Both the position numbers and the translations under genes were made by a program. 64,000 bases of DNA from positions 24,605,908-24,669,907 of the forward strand of contig CM030832.1 in assembly GCA_018105865.1 (NCBI GenBank). Reading direction: 5' to 3'. The notes beneath the pieces were generated by a model. The model worked only from the letters and a program-made list of their open reading frames with translations, had not been told where the DNA came from and searched no databases. Position 1 is the stretch's first letter, and the number at the start of each line of letters is the position of its first letter. Below, one piece after another: positions 54,981 through 64,000 of this stretch. The DNA comes from Metaphire vulgaris (taxonomy: Eukaryota > Annelida > Clitellata > Crassiclitellata > Megascolecidae).

Positions 54981-55873
54981 ACTTATTATATTAGATTAAA
55001 ACTGCAATTTTATTTCCGCATATTGAATGGGTCGCTTCTGTTGTGAATTTGCCTGCAACATTATGCTTTCGTTTGGACGATAAACACTGCTGCCTAAAGC
55101 TTATAATCATCATATAATTGCAATTCCTTTCATTTTAGCTCCTAACCTAGTTACAACAGTGATAAATTGTCCTGAAACACACTATGTCAATATTTGACGT
55201 TCGTCTCTCTAGAAATTGATTTGATTATTGCAAACAGACATTACAGCAGCTCTTCTTGTCGAACACTAACCACTTTTGGCTGCGAAATTTAATGCATGAT
55301 TCTGTTTTCACGCCATAAAGCCATCGTTCATTTACTCATTCGCTCATTCTTTTCATCTGCTAATCAGTCTTTCAGTCGATCGACTTTACCAATACATGGT
55401 CTTTATCCATCGAGAGTGAGAGAATGTGCCTACCTGCCATATTATTCACAATCACAATACGCTAGATTCAGCAATATGACACTTTAAAATCATGCGTGCC
55501 ATCAGCTAAAAACATGTTTAGCAGTATTTAAGCAGCTGAACAAAAATTACAATTTACAATGTAAATGTGCCGCTTTGAAGGCACGTCTCTGACAGAAGAA
55601 GCAGAGTTTCTGAATGTAGACTTCGGCGATTTTCCGGATAGGTTCTTGGTAAGTTAAGTCTACTGCTTAACACGTTGAGCGCTGGGGGCGTCAATATGGT
55701 GTCCTCTGTTCAATAAAAACTATTTCAGCTTATACGGATTTTTGAATCATTCTTCTGCTTCCTATCGCTGCTAGAATGATTGACCAATCAAAAAGCGTAT
55801 CTCCCCCCCCCCGAATAATATTAGTCGGACTAATGAGGATGTGTGTGTGTCTGCCTTGATGTCCTTTAGGGCA
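54981..55873. other. Intergenic, nothing recognised
   Basis: AT-rich; no supported feature. Confidence 0.45.
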
Positions 55874-55881
55874 GCCATACG

Positions 55882-56190
55882 CAGTGGCGGTTCCACGTCG
55901 AGGGATGAGTGGGGATGCATCCCCCCACCAGACTTCCGGACTTTTTTGCTTGTCAAACCTATTTTTGGGTAAAAGTTTAGTAAAACTACAGGGAAAAAAA
56001 TCTGCGGATTACCTTTTTTTGCTTGTCAACCTAATTTTCGCGGTAAAGTGTAGTGAAAGTAGGGATCAAATTCCCTTTTTCAGCCTTTTTGGGTAAAGTT
56101 TATTGCTTTTTTCTTTTATTTTCATCCCGCCCCACCAACTTCGTATGAATTCATTTCCTCCCCTACCAAGAAATCCTGTACCCGCCACTG
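55882..56190. mobile_element. hAT MITE, family B copy 2
   Basis: 309 bp; CAGTGGCGGTTCC / GTACCCGCCACTG; flanks GCCATACG/GCCATGCG (7 of 8). Reverse complement of the interior of 14980-15272. Confidence 0.9.
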
Positions 56191-56299
56191 GCCATGCGAG
56201 AGGCACCAGTTGGAACTCCGGCTGATCAGAGCAATACTAAATTCAGATTTTTGCAGAAACATTAATAAAATTTTATCTCAAGGAGGCAAGGTAATTTCC

Positions 56300-56410
56300 C
56301 AATAGTAAGTAAGTAAGTTAAATCTCGTGGATTTTTATAGCGCCTTGGGAAGCAGCACAACAGTAGCTGCTTATTCTTAGGCGCTCGAATAGCTGTGTTA
56401 TAGACAGAAA
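56300..56410 (-). repeat. LINE 3' end with (TAAG)n
   Basis: agtaagtaagtaagttaaat then atttttatagcgccttggga and agtagctgcttattctta, as at 11376-11480. Confidence 0.55.
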
Positions 56411-56671
56411 ATGTATTCCATAATTAATTAGCAGAGCTATGAACCTGGCACAGGACAGAACCGCCATTTGGGCGTATTCAGAGAGTATATATATACAAAG
56501 AGAGGGAGAGAGAGAAATATATATGAATCAAACATGAACTACGAAATATTGGCACTCCCACGTGCACAGTAGAGGCGGATTCGATCCCAATCCGTTGGGA
56601 AAGCGAAAAGGCGGATGAATACTACGCCAGGAGATGAGTCTTGGTTGGGGAGCTTCAATGCATGAAGCTGG

Positions 56672-56672
<1 letters not shown>

Positions 56673-56728
<56 letters not shown>
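56673..56728. repeat. (TA)n microsatellite
   Basis: About 28 AT units. Confidence 0.95.
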
Positions 56729-56730
<2 letters not shown>

Positions 56731-56764
56731 GTTGCGGATATTAACGATTAATTAACCGATTAAT

Positions 56765-58260
56765 CGTTAACATTTCGGTAACGGGACATCTGGGTACACA
56801 TGGTAACACTTGTAAAAATTTCAAATGCTTCTGACAGGAATCCATTTGTTGAGACTCGAGCAACCATACCCTTGTGCATCTCTTTCACCACAGCGATGAA
56901 TCCAGGAGGACATCCAAGCTTCTGTAGAATGACCCAAAGAGCTGATCGATTAATGGAATCGAATGCTTTTTTGATGTCGAAGAAAATGGCGTATAACGGC
57001 ATGCTTTGTTCTTTGAATTTTTCCTGCAGTTGCCTTGCACAGAATATACTATCACTGTATCACAGGTGCCACGTTTTTGCCGGAACCCACATTGTGTCTC
57101 AGACAACACTAGGGCTGCGCTAGCCGAGTAGTTTAGGAGTCGAGTAGCTTAGCGAGTATTCGCGTAAAGCCGGAAATACTTGATTTGTAAACGTTACACT
57201 CACATAATGCGTATTATTTGCCTCTTGGCCCTCATTTAACCAAAGCATAACACTAGATACAGTTACATATCATTTTTCGGATATTAAAGCGTATTGAAGT
57301 GTAGTATAACAGAAGTTACAGAACAGAAACTATTTTACCGGTACTGACAAAAAATGTGAGGTCCACACTAGACTTGGCCCACTGTGGGCAACATCTTAAC
57401 TAACTGGGGCATAACGATCAAGAATAACCTAAATAAGACTGCTTAATAATTTGTAAAAAATAACGGTAGGCCAAATGTTAATGAAATTCTTTGGTCATTC
57501 TTTATTTATCTATTCTATTCTTTATTTAGTTATTCTATGCGAGTACTTGACTCCAAAAAAATTACTCGACTCCAATTTGGAGTCGAGTACTCGCGTTATT
57601 CGAGTTACTCGGCGCAGCCCTAGACAACACCCGGTCAGCCAAGTGTTCAGATAGCCTTCTTGTGAGCACCTTCGAGAGAATCTTCCCAACAATTGACAAT
57701 AAAGAAATGCCTCTGTAATTGCCTCTGTAATTGTCACCTTTATGTTTGTAAATTGGGGTGGTCAGAGCATCTTTCAGGTCAGATGGCAGCAAGGCCTGAT
57801 GCCAGGTGGCAGAGAATAATGTGCACAGTTTCCTAGATAGTGGTCCAAGAGCAATTTTGAAGACTTCTGATGGAAGACAGTCGGGACCAGGGCCTTTCCT
57901 GATTTTAAGCTCTTAATTGCAGAAAAGATTTTATGCAGATTTGGCGGGAGGTCTAAATGGGTTGCAATGGGCAGCGGCGGGATTGCATCCAGAGACTCTT
58001 TGCAGATTGATGACGGTTTGTTTAGGAGTGACGAGAAATATTCTTTCCAACGTGTTCGCACATCTTGCAGATCGGTGAAGGTGTGTGAACCGTCACCAGA
58101 TTTTATGCTGTTACTGATCCCAGGTTTTGGACCATATATGCAGCATTTAGAGCTCCATAAAAGCTCTTAGTATCATTTCGATCCACATGGTTCTGCATCT
58201 CAGCTGCCAGGGAGTTCCACAATTCATTTTTTATTCGACAGTCTGGCTTTGATTAAAATC
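56765..58260 (-). pseudogene. LINE reverse transcriptase, minus strand, split by a hAT element
   Basis: Reading from high to low coordinate: TRWKEYFSSLLNKPSS and AIKSLKSGKA (58061-57780), LKDALTTPIYKHKGDNYRG and GISLLSIVGKILSKVL (57792-57640), then a 513-bp insertion, then QCGFRQKRGTCDTVI (57109 on) and YAIFFDIKKAFDSINRSALW with LGCPPGFIAVVKEMHKGM (57002-56780). These are RT domains 0-3 of a LINE; the catalytic FFDIKKAFD is intact. Frameshifts and missing ends show it is dead. Confidence 0.88.
57110..57622. mobile_element. hAT element nested in the LINE
   Basis: 513 bp; ends TAGGGCTGCGC / GCGCAGCCCTA, exact 8-bp duplication GACAACAC (57102-57109, 57623-57630). CGAGTA/TACTCG-rich arms. No transposase frame. 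Confidence 0.9.
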
Positions 58261-58529
58261 GAAAATGGTGTAGGCCTTTGTTCGAAACTAGACACCACCG
58301 AACTAAAAGAGACCTTTGCTAGCCTGAAAGCTCGTAAAGTAATTTCTATGTTTCTGCAGTGAATTAAAGCACCATGTTTATAGTGAAAAAACCCGTTTCT
58401 GTGTGTACATGGTTATGACTTTGAAATATTTACTATATTCAGAGTATACTGTATGCGTGTAGGGTCTAATTGTGACGTGTCAGTAAAAAAAATAAGAAGC
58501 CGAAGGCGCCGAATTCGAAGTTGCAGGGG

Positions 58530-58556
58530 GCGCCGGAATAGCTAGCTCCGGCCCTG
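58530..58556. mobile_element. Isolated hAT right end
   Basis: AATAGCTAGCTCCGGCCCTG resembles the inverted CAGGGCC terminus; no matching left end was found, so boundaries are unknown. Confidence 0.35.
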
Positions 58557-58759
58557 TGTACTAACTAGTGTCATTCATTCTCATGTGCAGTAGAGCTCCG
58601 TTATAACATAGGGCCTACTTGGAAGGTCTGCAAAATGTTGTAATTTATATCCGAGTTACGCTGTTTCCAAAACCATCCAATGCGTATCGCATCATATGAG
58701 ACCGTACACTTCGGTACTTTATAACTGGGGATGCGTTATAACCGAGTGGGGTATAACGA

Positions 58760-59490
58760 AGTTCTGTTATACTTTGCGAAGATTGTTAATCAATTTTCCT
58801 CCTATCTTGAATCCATCTTTATATCCATCTAGTGCTTTTCTCATTAATGCTTCAGCTAAGATGTTAAAGAGACATGGGAAGATGTTACATCCTTGTCTAA
58901 CACCTTTCTTTATGGGAAACCAGTCAGTTATTCCGCATTCGACCCTGGCATTTGCATTTTGTTGTTTATACAAGTTTTGAAACAAATTAATAAGATGCGG
59001 TGGGAAACCCATTTCCAACATTGTCTGCCAGAGTTTCTTATGTTGAACCATGTCAAAGGCCTTGGTGAAATCAATAAAACATAGAAAGATTTTTTGTTTC
59101 CGTTCACTGGCTTTTTCAAGTAGGATTCTTAGGTTTGTGATTTGGTCTCTAGTTCCTCTTCTTGGTCTGAAACCAGCTTGTTCTGGTGCGATTTCATTCT
59201 CTCATTTGTTCTGGGTTCTGTCTAAGATGATTCTAAGAAGAACTTTGCTAGCATGGGAGACTAATGCGATCGTCCTGTAATTGCTGCATTGTAATGGATC
59301 TCCTTTTTTTAGGAGTGGTACAAAAGTCGACTTAGTCCAATCATCTGGCCAGACTCCTGTGTTCCATATCTCCACACAGATTTTATGCATTATATCCATG
59401 GCAGGTTCACCTCCATATTTTATTAGTTCTATTGGAATTTGATCTGGTCCAGCAGCTTTTCCATTGACCATTGACCAGTGTAGCATATTA
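58760..59490 (-). pseudogene. Second LINE reverse transcriptase fragment, minus strand
   Basis: From high to low: KAAGPDQIPIELIKYGGEPA, WPDDWTKSTFVPLLKKGDP, NYRTIALVSHASKVLLRII, then (shifted) LRNLRIL/KKPVN and FLCFIDFTKAFD-like region, HKKLWQTMLEMGFPPHL and GVRQGCNIFPCLFNILAEAL. A different, RTE/Jockey-style RT (GxRQGC..SP.LFN). Frame breaks near 59050-59200. Confidence 0.88.
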
Positions 59491-59571
59491 TATTAACTCC
59501 CATATAATAATAACAACTCCCCAGCCAGTGTAACTTTTGAAGAACGGGTTTAATATGATCATGCTTACGAG

Positions 59572-59591
59572 CAGTGTTTATTCTAGCCACC

Positions 59592-59645
<54 letters not shown>

Positions 59646-60134
59646 ACGAACATTTCTATAGCGTAAATGTTCGCAAAGCAGCAAATGCGCTAATGTCAGT
59701 TGCGAACCGGATCAATCAAACAAGAATGTCTTCAGTTGTTTTCTAAAAGAGAACAGTGCCGTGGTTGAATCAGAGGAACGCAATGTTGCTGGCAGACTGT
59801 TCCAATCAACCGGGCCGGCAACGGCCAGGTTGCGGTCACCATAGCGTGTCCGAGTTCGAGACACTGCGAGTGTGCTGATCAGGGCGGAGCGTAGATGCGA
59901 CGGACCAGGTAACTTAGACGTCAGGCAGAAAGTATCAGTTAGATATGGCGGAGTAAGACTGTGTTGCGCCTTGAACAGAATGGTCCCGAGTTTAGACATT
60001 GAGGGGAGTTAAAAAATTTTGGGGGAACAGACATTGGGGAGGTCATACTACTTGCCAAAATTTCAACATTTTGGGGGGGTAAATTTCAAACTTGGGGGAT
60101 TCCCCCCACCAGAGAAGGTTTAGAATAAACACTG
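59572..60134. mobile_element. hAT-like MITE carrying an inserted LINE end
   Basis: Ends CAGTGTTTATTCTAG / CTAGAATAAACACTG-type TIR, exact 8-bp duplication CTTACGAG (59564-59571, 60135-60142). Inside, (ATT)n at 59594-59643 and a minus-strand LINE C terminus (to ~60000) fill most of the length. Confidence 0.85.
59594..60000 (-). pseudogene. LINE ORF2 C terminus, minus strand
   Basis: PPYLTDTFCLTSKLPGPSHL, RTRTRYGDRNLAVAGPVDWN, SLPATLR, FSFRKQLKTFLFD; 3' end gcgctatagaaatgttcg-type then (AAT)n. Same family as the fragment in the GPCR intron. Confidence 0.88.
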
Positions 60135-60142
60135 CTTACGAG

Positions 60143-61608
60143 TTTTTGTGAAGGCTCGGGCAATAGAATTCATAGACAATGTCATCGACAAATTCGCTTA
60201 CAGCCATAGAAAGCTCTATTTTGCGCTACGACTTTGTACAACCAGACTAAAATGGCTTTTATGCAATGTTAATTTGGGACATTATATTTTATAAAACAAA
60301 TCTACAGACTTCTGCCAAACCGTTTACATATAATTCTTTTGACTGTTAGCGGGATCTTCCTAGAAATTCATTGCACCCCCAACCAAGAGTTCTTGGAACC
60401 GCCACTGACACCCACCTGTTAGCAGTGCTATTTTAGCCTATGTGGTGAAATATATCAATTGTAAAACTTGTTTTTAGGACATTGTCCGTGAGCACAATAA
60501 TATTAAACTGCTTTTTTTCACAAACCATTGCAAAGCATTTAGTTTTTTGGTATTTATAGCATGGGGTTCAAATGCACCCTAGCTTTCTCAATGCTAAGAG
60601 AGTAGATTGTTGCAAATATTGAAAATTAAAAATTACGCTGAATTCGAATATTTCACGCGCTTCACATTTTAATGGCTTTTTAATTAATTAAAAAATTAAT
60701 TAATTAGTGTCCGTTGACAATTTCAGAATTTTATTAATGCTGTCAATGTTTGTGTAATAAGGCCAAAGTATGGTTCCAAAATCGCCGAATAAAATGTAAA
60801 AAGGTCAAAGGACGTGATCCTTGCCAAGGACAAGGTCACTGGTAAACTGAAACCTATTCCTCAGGAAGTGTGTGATACAAAGAAACTCGAATGCTGCCTA
60901 TACTTTTGAGTCTGGCTTTGTGAGAGAAAATAGCAACAGATACTGTTATGCACATTGCACAAACGAATTTGCGAATTTTAAAAATGAAAACATTACTGTT
61001 GATGAATGATAAACTGATATTAGTAGGCCTAACGATGATGACGACAGCTGGTTTTTGCTTGGGCCTGTTAATGTTTGTGTCGTTGATGATGATGATGACG
61101 ACAGTGACTGCCAAGATTTATAATTCAATGCATTAACAATTGGCAACTTTGTAGCATCAGATGTATATTCATTAATGATTGGTAAAATCTCTTTGAGTGA
61201 AAATGTTAGTACAGTAACTAGGGAATGGCTCAGCATTGTAGTCATGTGATTGACAAATTGTCATCATCTGATGATGGATCATGAGGTCTCTGTGGAATTT
61301 CTGTGCAAGTGAGTGAGAAACCGATTGATAACTATAACTTGCAATTGAATAAACAGACAGGCAACAGTTTGACATAACTTGTACTTGTTCTTAACAAAGT
61401 ACAACCAAGATAAGAATACCGCCAATTCACCCAATGAATTGTGCAACATAGCCCAATAATGCATTCAGGTTCAAACATACCATAACATAACAATGATATA
61501 CTTAATTGATTACTTAATTGAATTTAATTATTTTTAATGACAATCATGTAAGTCCAGCAAGAGATAGCCGAATGAAGGAAATCATCAGAACACTCACGCA
61601 ATTCGATG

Positions 61609-61653
<45 letters not shown>

Positions 61654-61860
61654 ATAATGCATGAAAATAGTAAATAACCAATCTTTCACCCATGCACATG
61701 GCACATTTACAGACAACAAGTTATAACACACATCCTTGTAAAAATTTACATTGTCTCGTTTTCTGCCTAAAAACTGCATGCTAGAGTTGCTTGGAAAAAT
61801 TGAACCTCTCAATCATGGTTTCTAAAATTTATTTCCAATGGAAATAAAGATGAAAGAATA
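60143..61860. other. Intergenic; hAT end fragment and (TA)n
   Basis: 60365-60412 (CCAACCAAGAGTTCTTGG, AACCGCCACTG) resembles the right end of the 55882 MITE; no left partner seen. (TA)n at 61612-61651. Nothing else recognised. Confidence 0.5.
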
Positions 61861-61992
61861 TAAAAGTTGTGATTTCGATAAATGATTATTGCAGACTTCT
61901 GACTAAAAATAATAATGAAGATCTGTCAACTCTTCAAGTCACTCCTATTCCATATTCCACTGTAGGCCTATTGTCTGCTTGTCAACATTCTA

Positions 61993-62799
61993 CTAGCTGG
62001 TGTATCCCGCATGGAATGCAATGTTGGATGCACTTGCCGAATTGGAACTTGTAAATACTACAAGCAGCCTGTTGGAACTTCCCACAAACAATGTCGAACC
62101 TTCCTGTAAAAATAAAATTAAAATCACCAATCAGCAAAACTGTTCTATAACACATATAGTTATTAGTTAGTTAATAGCTGAAGTTTTGGTTGGTATGCTT
62201 TGCACCCCCCTCCGATGAGCATTTGACTGCATCTGTGGCCCGCAAGTGGTTATGCATTTGACATTCCTGTTCTGGGTCCTTCATTTATAAAACAGCTGAA
62301 GGCAGATTTATTCAGCAGCTGTACTAACTGACTTCTAGGCACTCTCACTGCAGTGCGATTTCATGCAAGAAAAGTCTCTAGAAAAATAGGTTATAAAAGT
62401 AATTAGTAAAGGTCCATCCATATAGTACGTACGCAGTGAAGAGGAGGATTTTGGAGATATTTCCTATGTATGCTATGTGCAACGGGGGAAGGGGGTTGAA
62501 AATATGCCTTTTTGCGTGCATACTATAGGCCTATGGATGAGCTCTAATTCCGATACTTGCAGCAGTGCAGTACATTACAAGTCGAGATGACGTATTTGGT
62601 CCATCGTAAGCATTCACTCGACTGTTGGTGCAGTCGCTGGCAATTCCATTCCTTGACTGCTGAATCGTGATTCGGAAATTCACACGAGCACTGGATGCAA
62701 TTTCAATGGACCATTGGCACACTACAGCATAACCGATGTTGCTAGGCTAGTTGGGGCTAGCGAATACTCCTGATGGATTTGTTAAGACACCTCCGCAAC
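61993..62799 (-). pseudogene. CUB domain in two exons, with an internal stop
   Basis: Exon 62799-62557: CGGVLTNPSGVFASPN, stop (TAG at 62749-62747, where CUB domains have Tyr of SPNYP), then GYAVVCQWSIEIASSARVNF, DCTNSRVNAYDGPNTSS, RLVMYCTAA; acceptor ctcttag, donor GCAA|gtatcg, 81 codons, phase 1-1. Exon 62099-61993: STLFVGSSNRLLVVFTSSNS, IAFHAGYTS then TAG; acceptor aggaag. The two halves join in phase to a complete ~115-residue CUB domain (extracellular beta sandwich used in secreted proteases and receptors). The stop makes it a probable pseudogene or a broken exon of a larger gene; a sequencing error at one base is the other reading. Confidence 0.72.
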
Positions 62800-63163
62800 C
62801 TAAGAGACAGACATTTCAAGGACTAAGACAGTGTATCCAGTACAGATTATATTACCGGTAGGCCTACTACTTAGGTGGCAACTACAATATTAGTTCATGC
62901 GTTCACCAGAACTAAATCAGGCAGTTGAAATGCATCAGTAAGGAAGAATAAATGATCTAATTATCAAGTTATCTATAAAATTATATAAAACTATGCAATG
63001 AACAATTTCACAATTCACTTTAAAAGGAGGAGTGGTTTTTCATGAGTCTTCAATTAAGAAAATTTAAGTTCTGCCAGTTTGTTTGATTGCCAGGGATCGC
63101 CCATGGTCATGAGCGACCACCAACTGTTGGCAAAATCTAGGCTGCTGGCTGTCTGATCCCTAC
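62800..63163. other. Intergenic, nothing recognised
   Basis: AT-rich; between the CUB exon and the hAT element. Confidence 0.45.
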
Positions 63164-64000
63164 AGGGCCGGATTAAGCCATCTTGGTGCCCTAGGCACAA
63201 ACCCACATGGGTGCCCCCTTCTGCCGCGGGCTCCCGATCCTCCACTGACCGCTGGTATGTTCAATATTATGCAAAAAACTAACAAAGATAAACAGTTGTT
63301 AACACATATGTTTGTACTACTATAGCTCAGATAAACCCTACAATAAGGTATTTCTGTATTAAAATTAATAGTTAATTAATTTTTTAATAATACAGTAATA
63401 GACAAAAATACTGTAACTTTTTTAATAGATGAGAAAGTCAGAGAGAGAAAACATTTACATTTTAAAGTTCTTTTACTAGATTTACATCTGGCAAAGTTTT
63501 TGAGTACATCATCAAAGTTAATTTTGCGCAACAAGTCTGCCTCAATCATCAGCAGAGATAAGGAATCATGCCTTTCTTGTTTCGTTGTCGATCTACTTGG
63601 ATTTTTTGTACGTTTCAACTGAGAAAGAGAGCGCTCAGTTGAACAGTTCGTAACCATTAATGTTAATATCAGAAAATTATGAAAAATAAGGCTAAGAAAT
63701 AATATACTTAGCTCCTATCAATAATTTCTTTATAAAAATCGATAAAAGCACATTTAAAGCGAAGTAATGAACTCCTTCAACACTAACTACCAATAGACGT
63801 GTGTATATATATAAGATTTTTTAGAATTAAAAACTCTTAGATGAAAACGAAAGTAAAAAGTGTAACCATTAACCTTCATGAAATCAAGTTTTGCTGTGTA
63901 AGATAAATTAGTAATATCTACATCAGTAAGTAGTCTATACAAATGTTCGAAAATGCAAAGTAGTTCTAAGCCGTTATGCAAATGTACAGTCATTCAATGT
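63164..64000 (-). mobile_element. End of an autonomous hAT transposon, running off the window
   Basis: Terminus CAGGGCCGGATTAAGCC at 63164 marks one end; the transposase tail (63376-63657) reads toward it. The other end lies beyond 64000. Confidence 0.75.
63376..63657 (-). CDS. hAT transposase C-terminal dimerisation domain (ZMYM/hATC type), partial
   Basis: Reads TNCSTERSLSQLKRTKNPSR, STTKQERHDSLSLLMIEADL and LRKINFDDVLKNFARCKSSK: the conserved SxERSFSxLK..KxxLRStmxqeRLxxLalLsiE..l...idfd..i..Fa of hAT transposases. Catalysis uses an RNase H-like DDE core located upstream, outside the window or beyond a gap; the preceding ~130 bases (AT-rich) may be an intron, with a possible earlier exon at 63790-63990. 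Ser in ERSLSQLK replaces the usual Phe. Function cannot be judged from the fragment. Confidence 0.82.
   Translation of the reverse strand: MVTNCSTERSLSQLKRTKNPSRSTTKQERHDSLSLLMIEADLLRKINFDDVLKNFARCKSSKRTLKCKCFLSLTFSSIKKVTVFLSITVLLKN

Overview
Eukaryotic, metazoan nuclear DNA: genes are split by GT..AG introns, most of the window is AT-rich intron and intergenic sequence, and it is full of transposable elements and microsatellites. Gene content (a Slo/BK channel, a class A GPCR, a fibrinogen-domain lectin-like protein, a two-domain C-type lectin, a CUB remnant), frequent TAGGCCTA-like words and the mix of LINEs, hAT MITEs and Helitrons suggest a marine invertebrate. I cannot name the phylum from sequence alone.

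Layout. 1-8566 (+): last eight recognisable coding exons of a Slo1-type Ca2+-activated K+ channel (RCK2, Ca bowl, C terminus); the rest of the gene lies upstream of the window. 8.6-12.3 kb: LINE debris, a TIR element packed with GC-rich repeats, and a minisatellite. 12385-14786 (+): two-exon rhodopsin-class GPCR, very GC-rich. 14.8-19.7 kb: MITEs, a long inverted repeat, a local duplication with an empty-site/filled-site pair. 19763-30604 (-): complete five-exon secreted coiled-coil/fibrinogen-domain protein (417 aa by my splice model), its introns loaded with a long TG..CA element and a Helitron. A relic of a second signal-peptide exon sits upstream at 31.3 kb. 33.5-36.3 kb: degenerate repeat block. 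38046-52879 (+): secreted protein with two C-type lectin domains (317 aa by my model), with two candidate first exons and introns holding Helitrons, LINEs, a second TG..CA element and a complete LTR retrotransposon that has no gag/pol. 53.3-60.4 kb: Helitrons, two LINE RT regions, hAT elements. 61993-62799 (-): CUB domain in two exons with a stop codon. 63164-64000 (-): end of an autonomous hAT element with the transposase dimerisation domain.

The splice models for the channel, fibrinogen, lectin and GPCR genes were built by matching reading phase at each junction, and all keep frame. The fibrinogen and C-type lectin genes are neighbours on opposite strands and both look like secreted pattern-recognition proteins. 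No tRNA, rRNA, CRISPR or prokaryotic operon structure is present; the only tRNA-like sequence is the head of a SINE.
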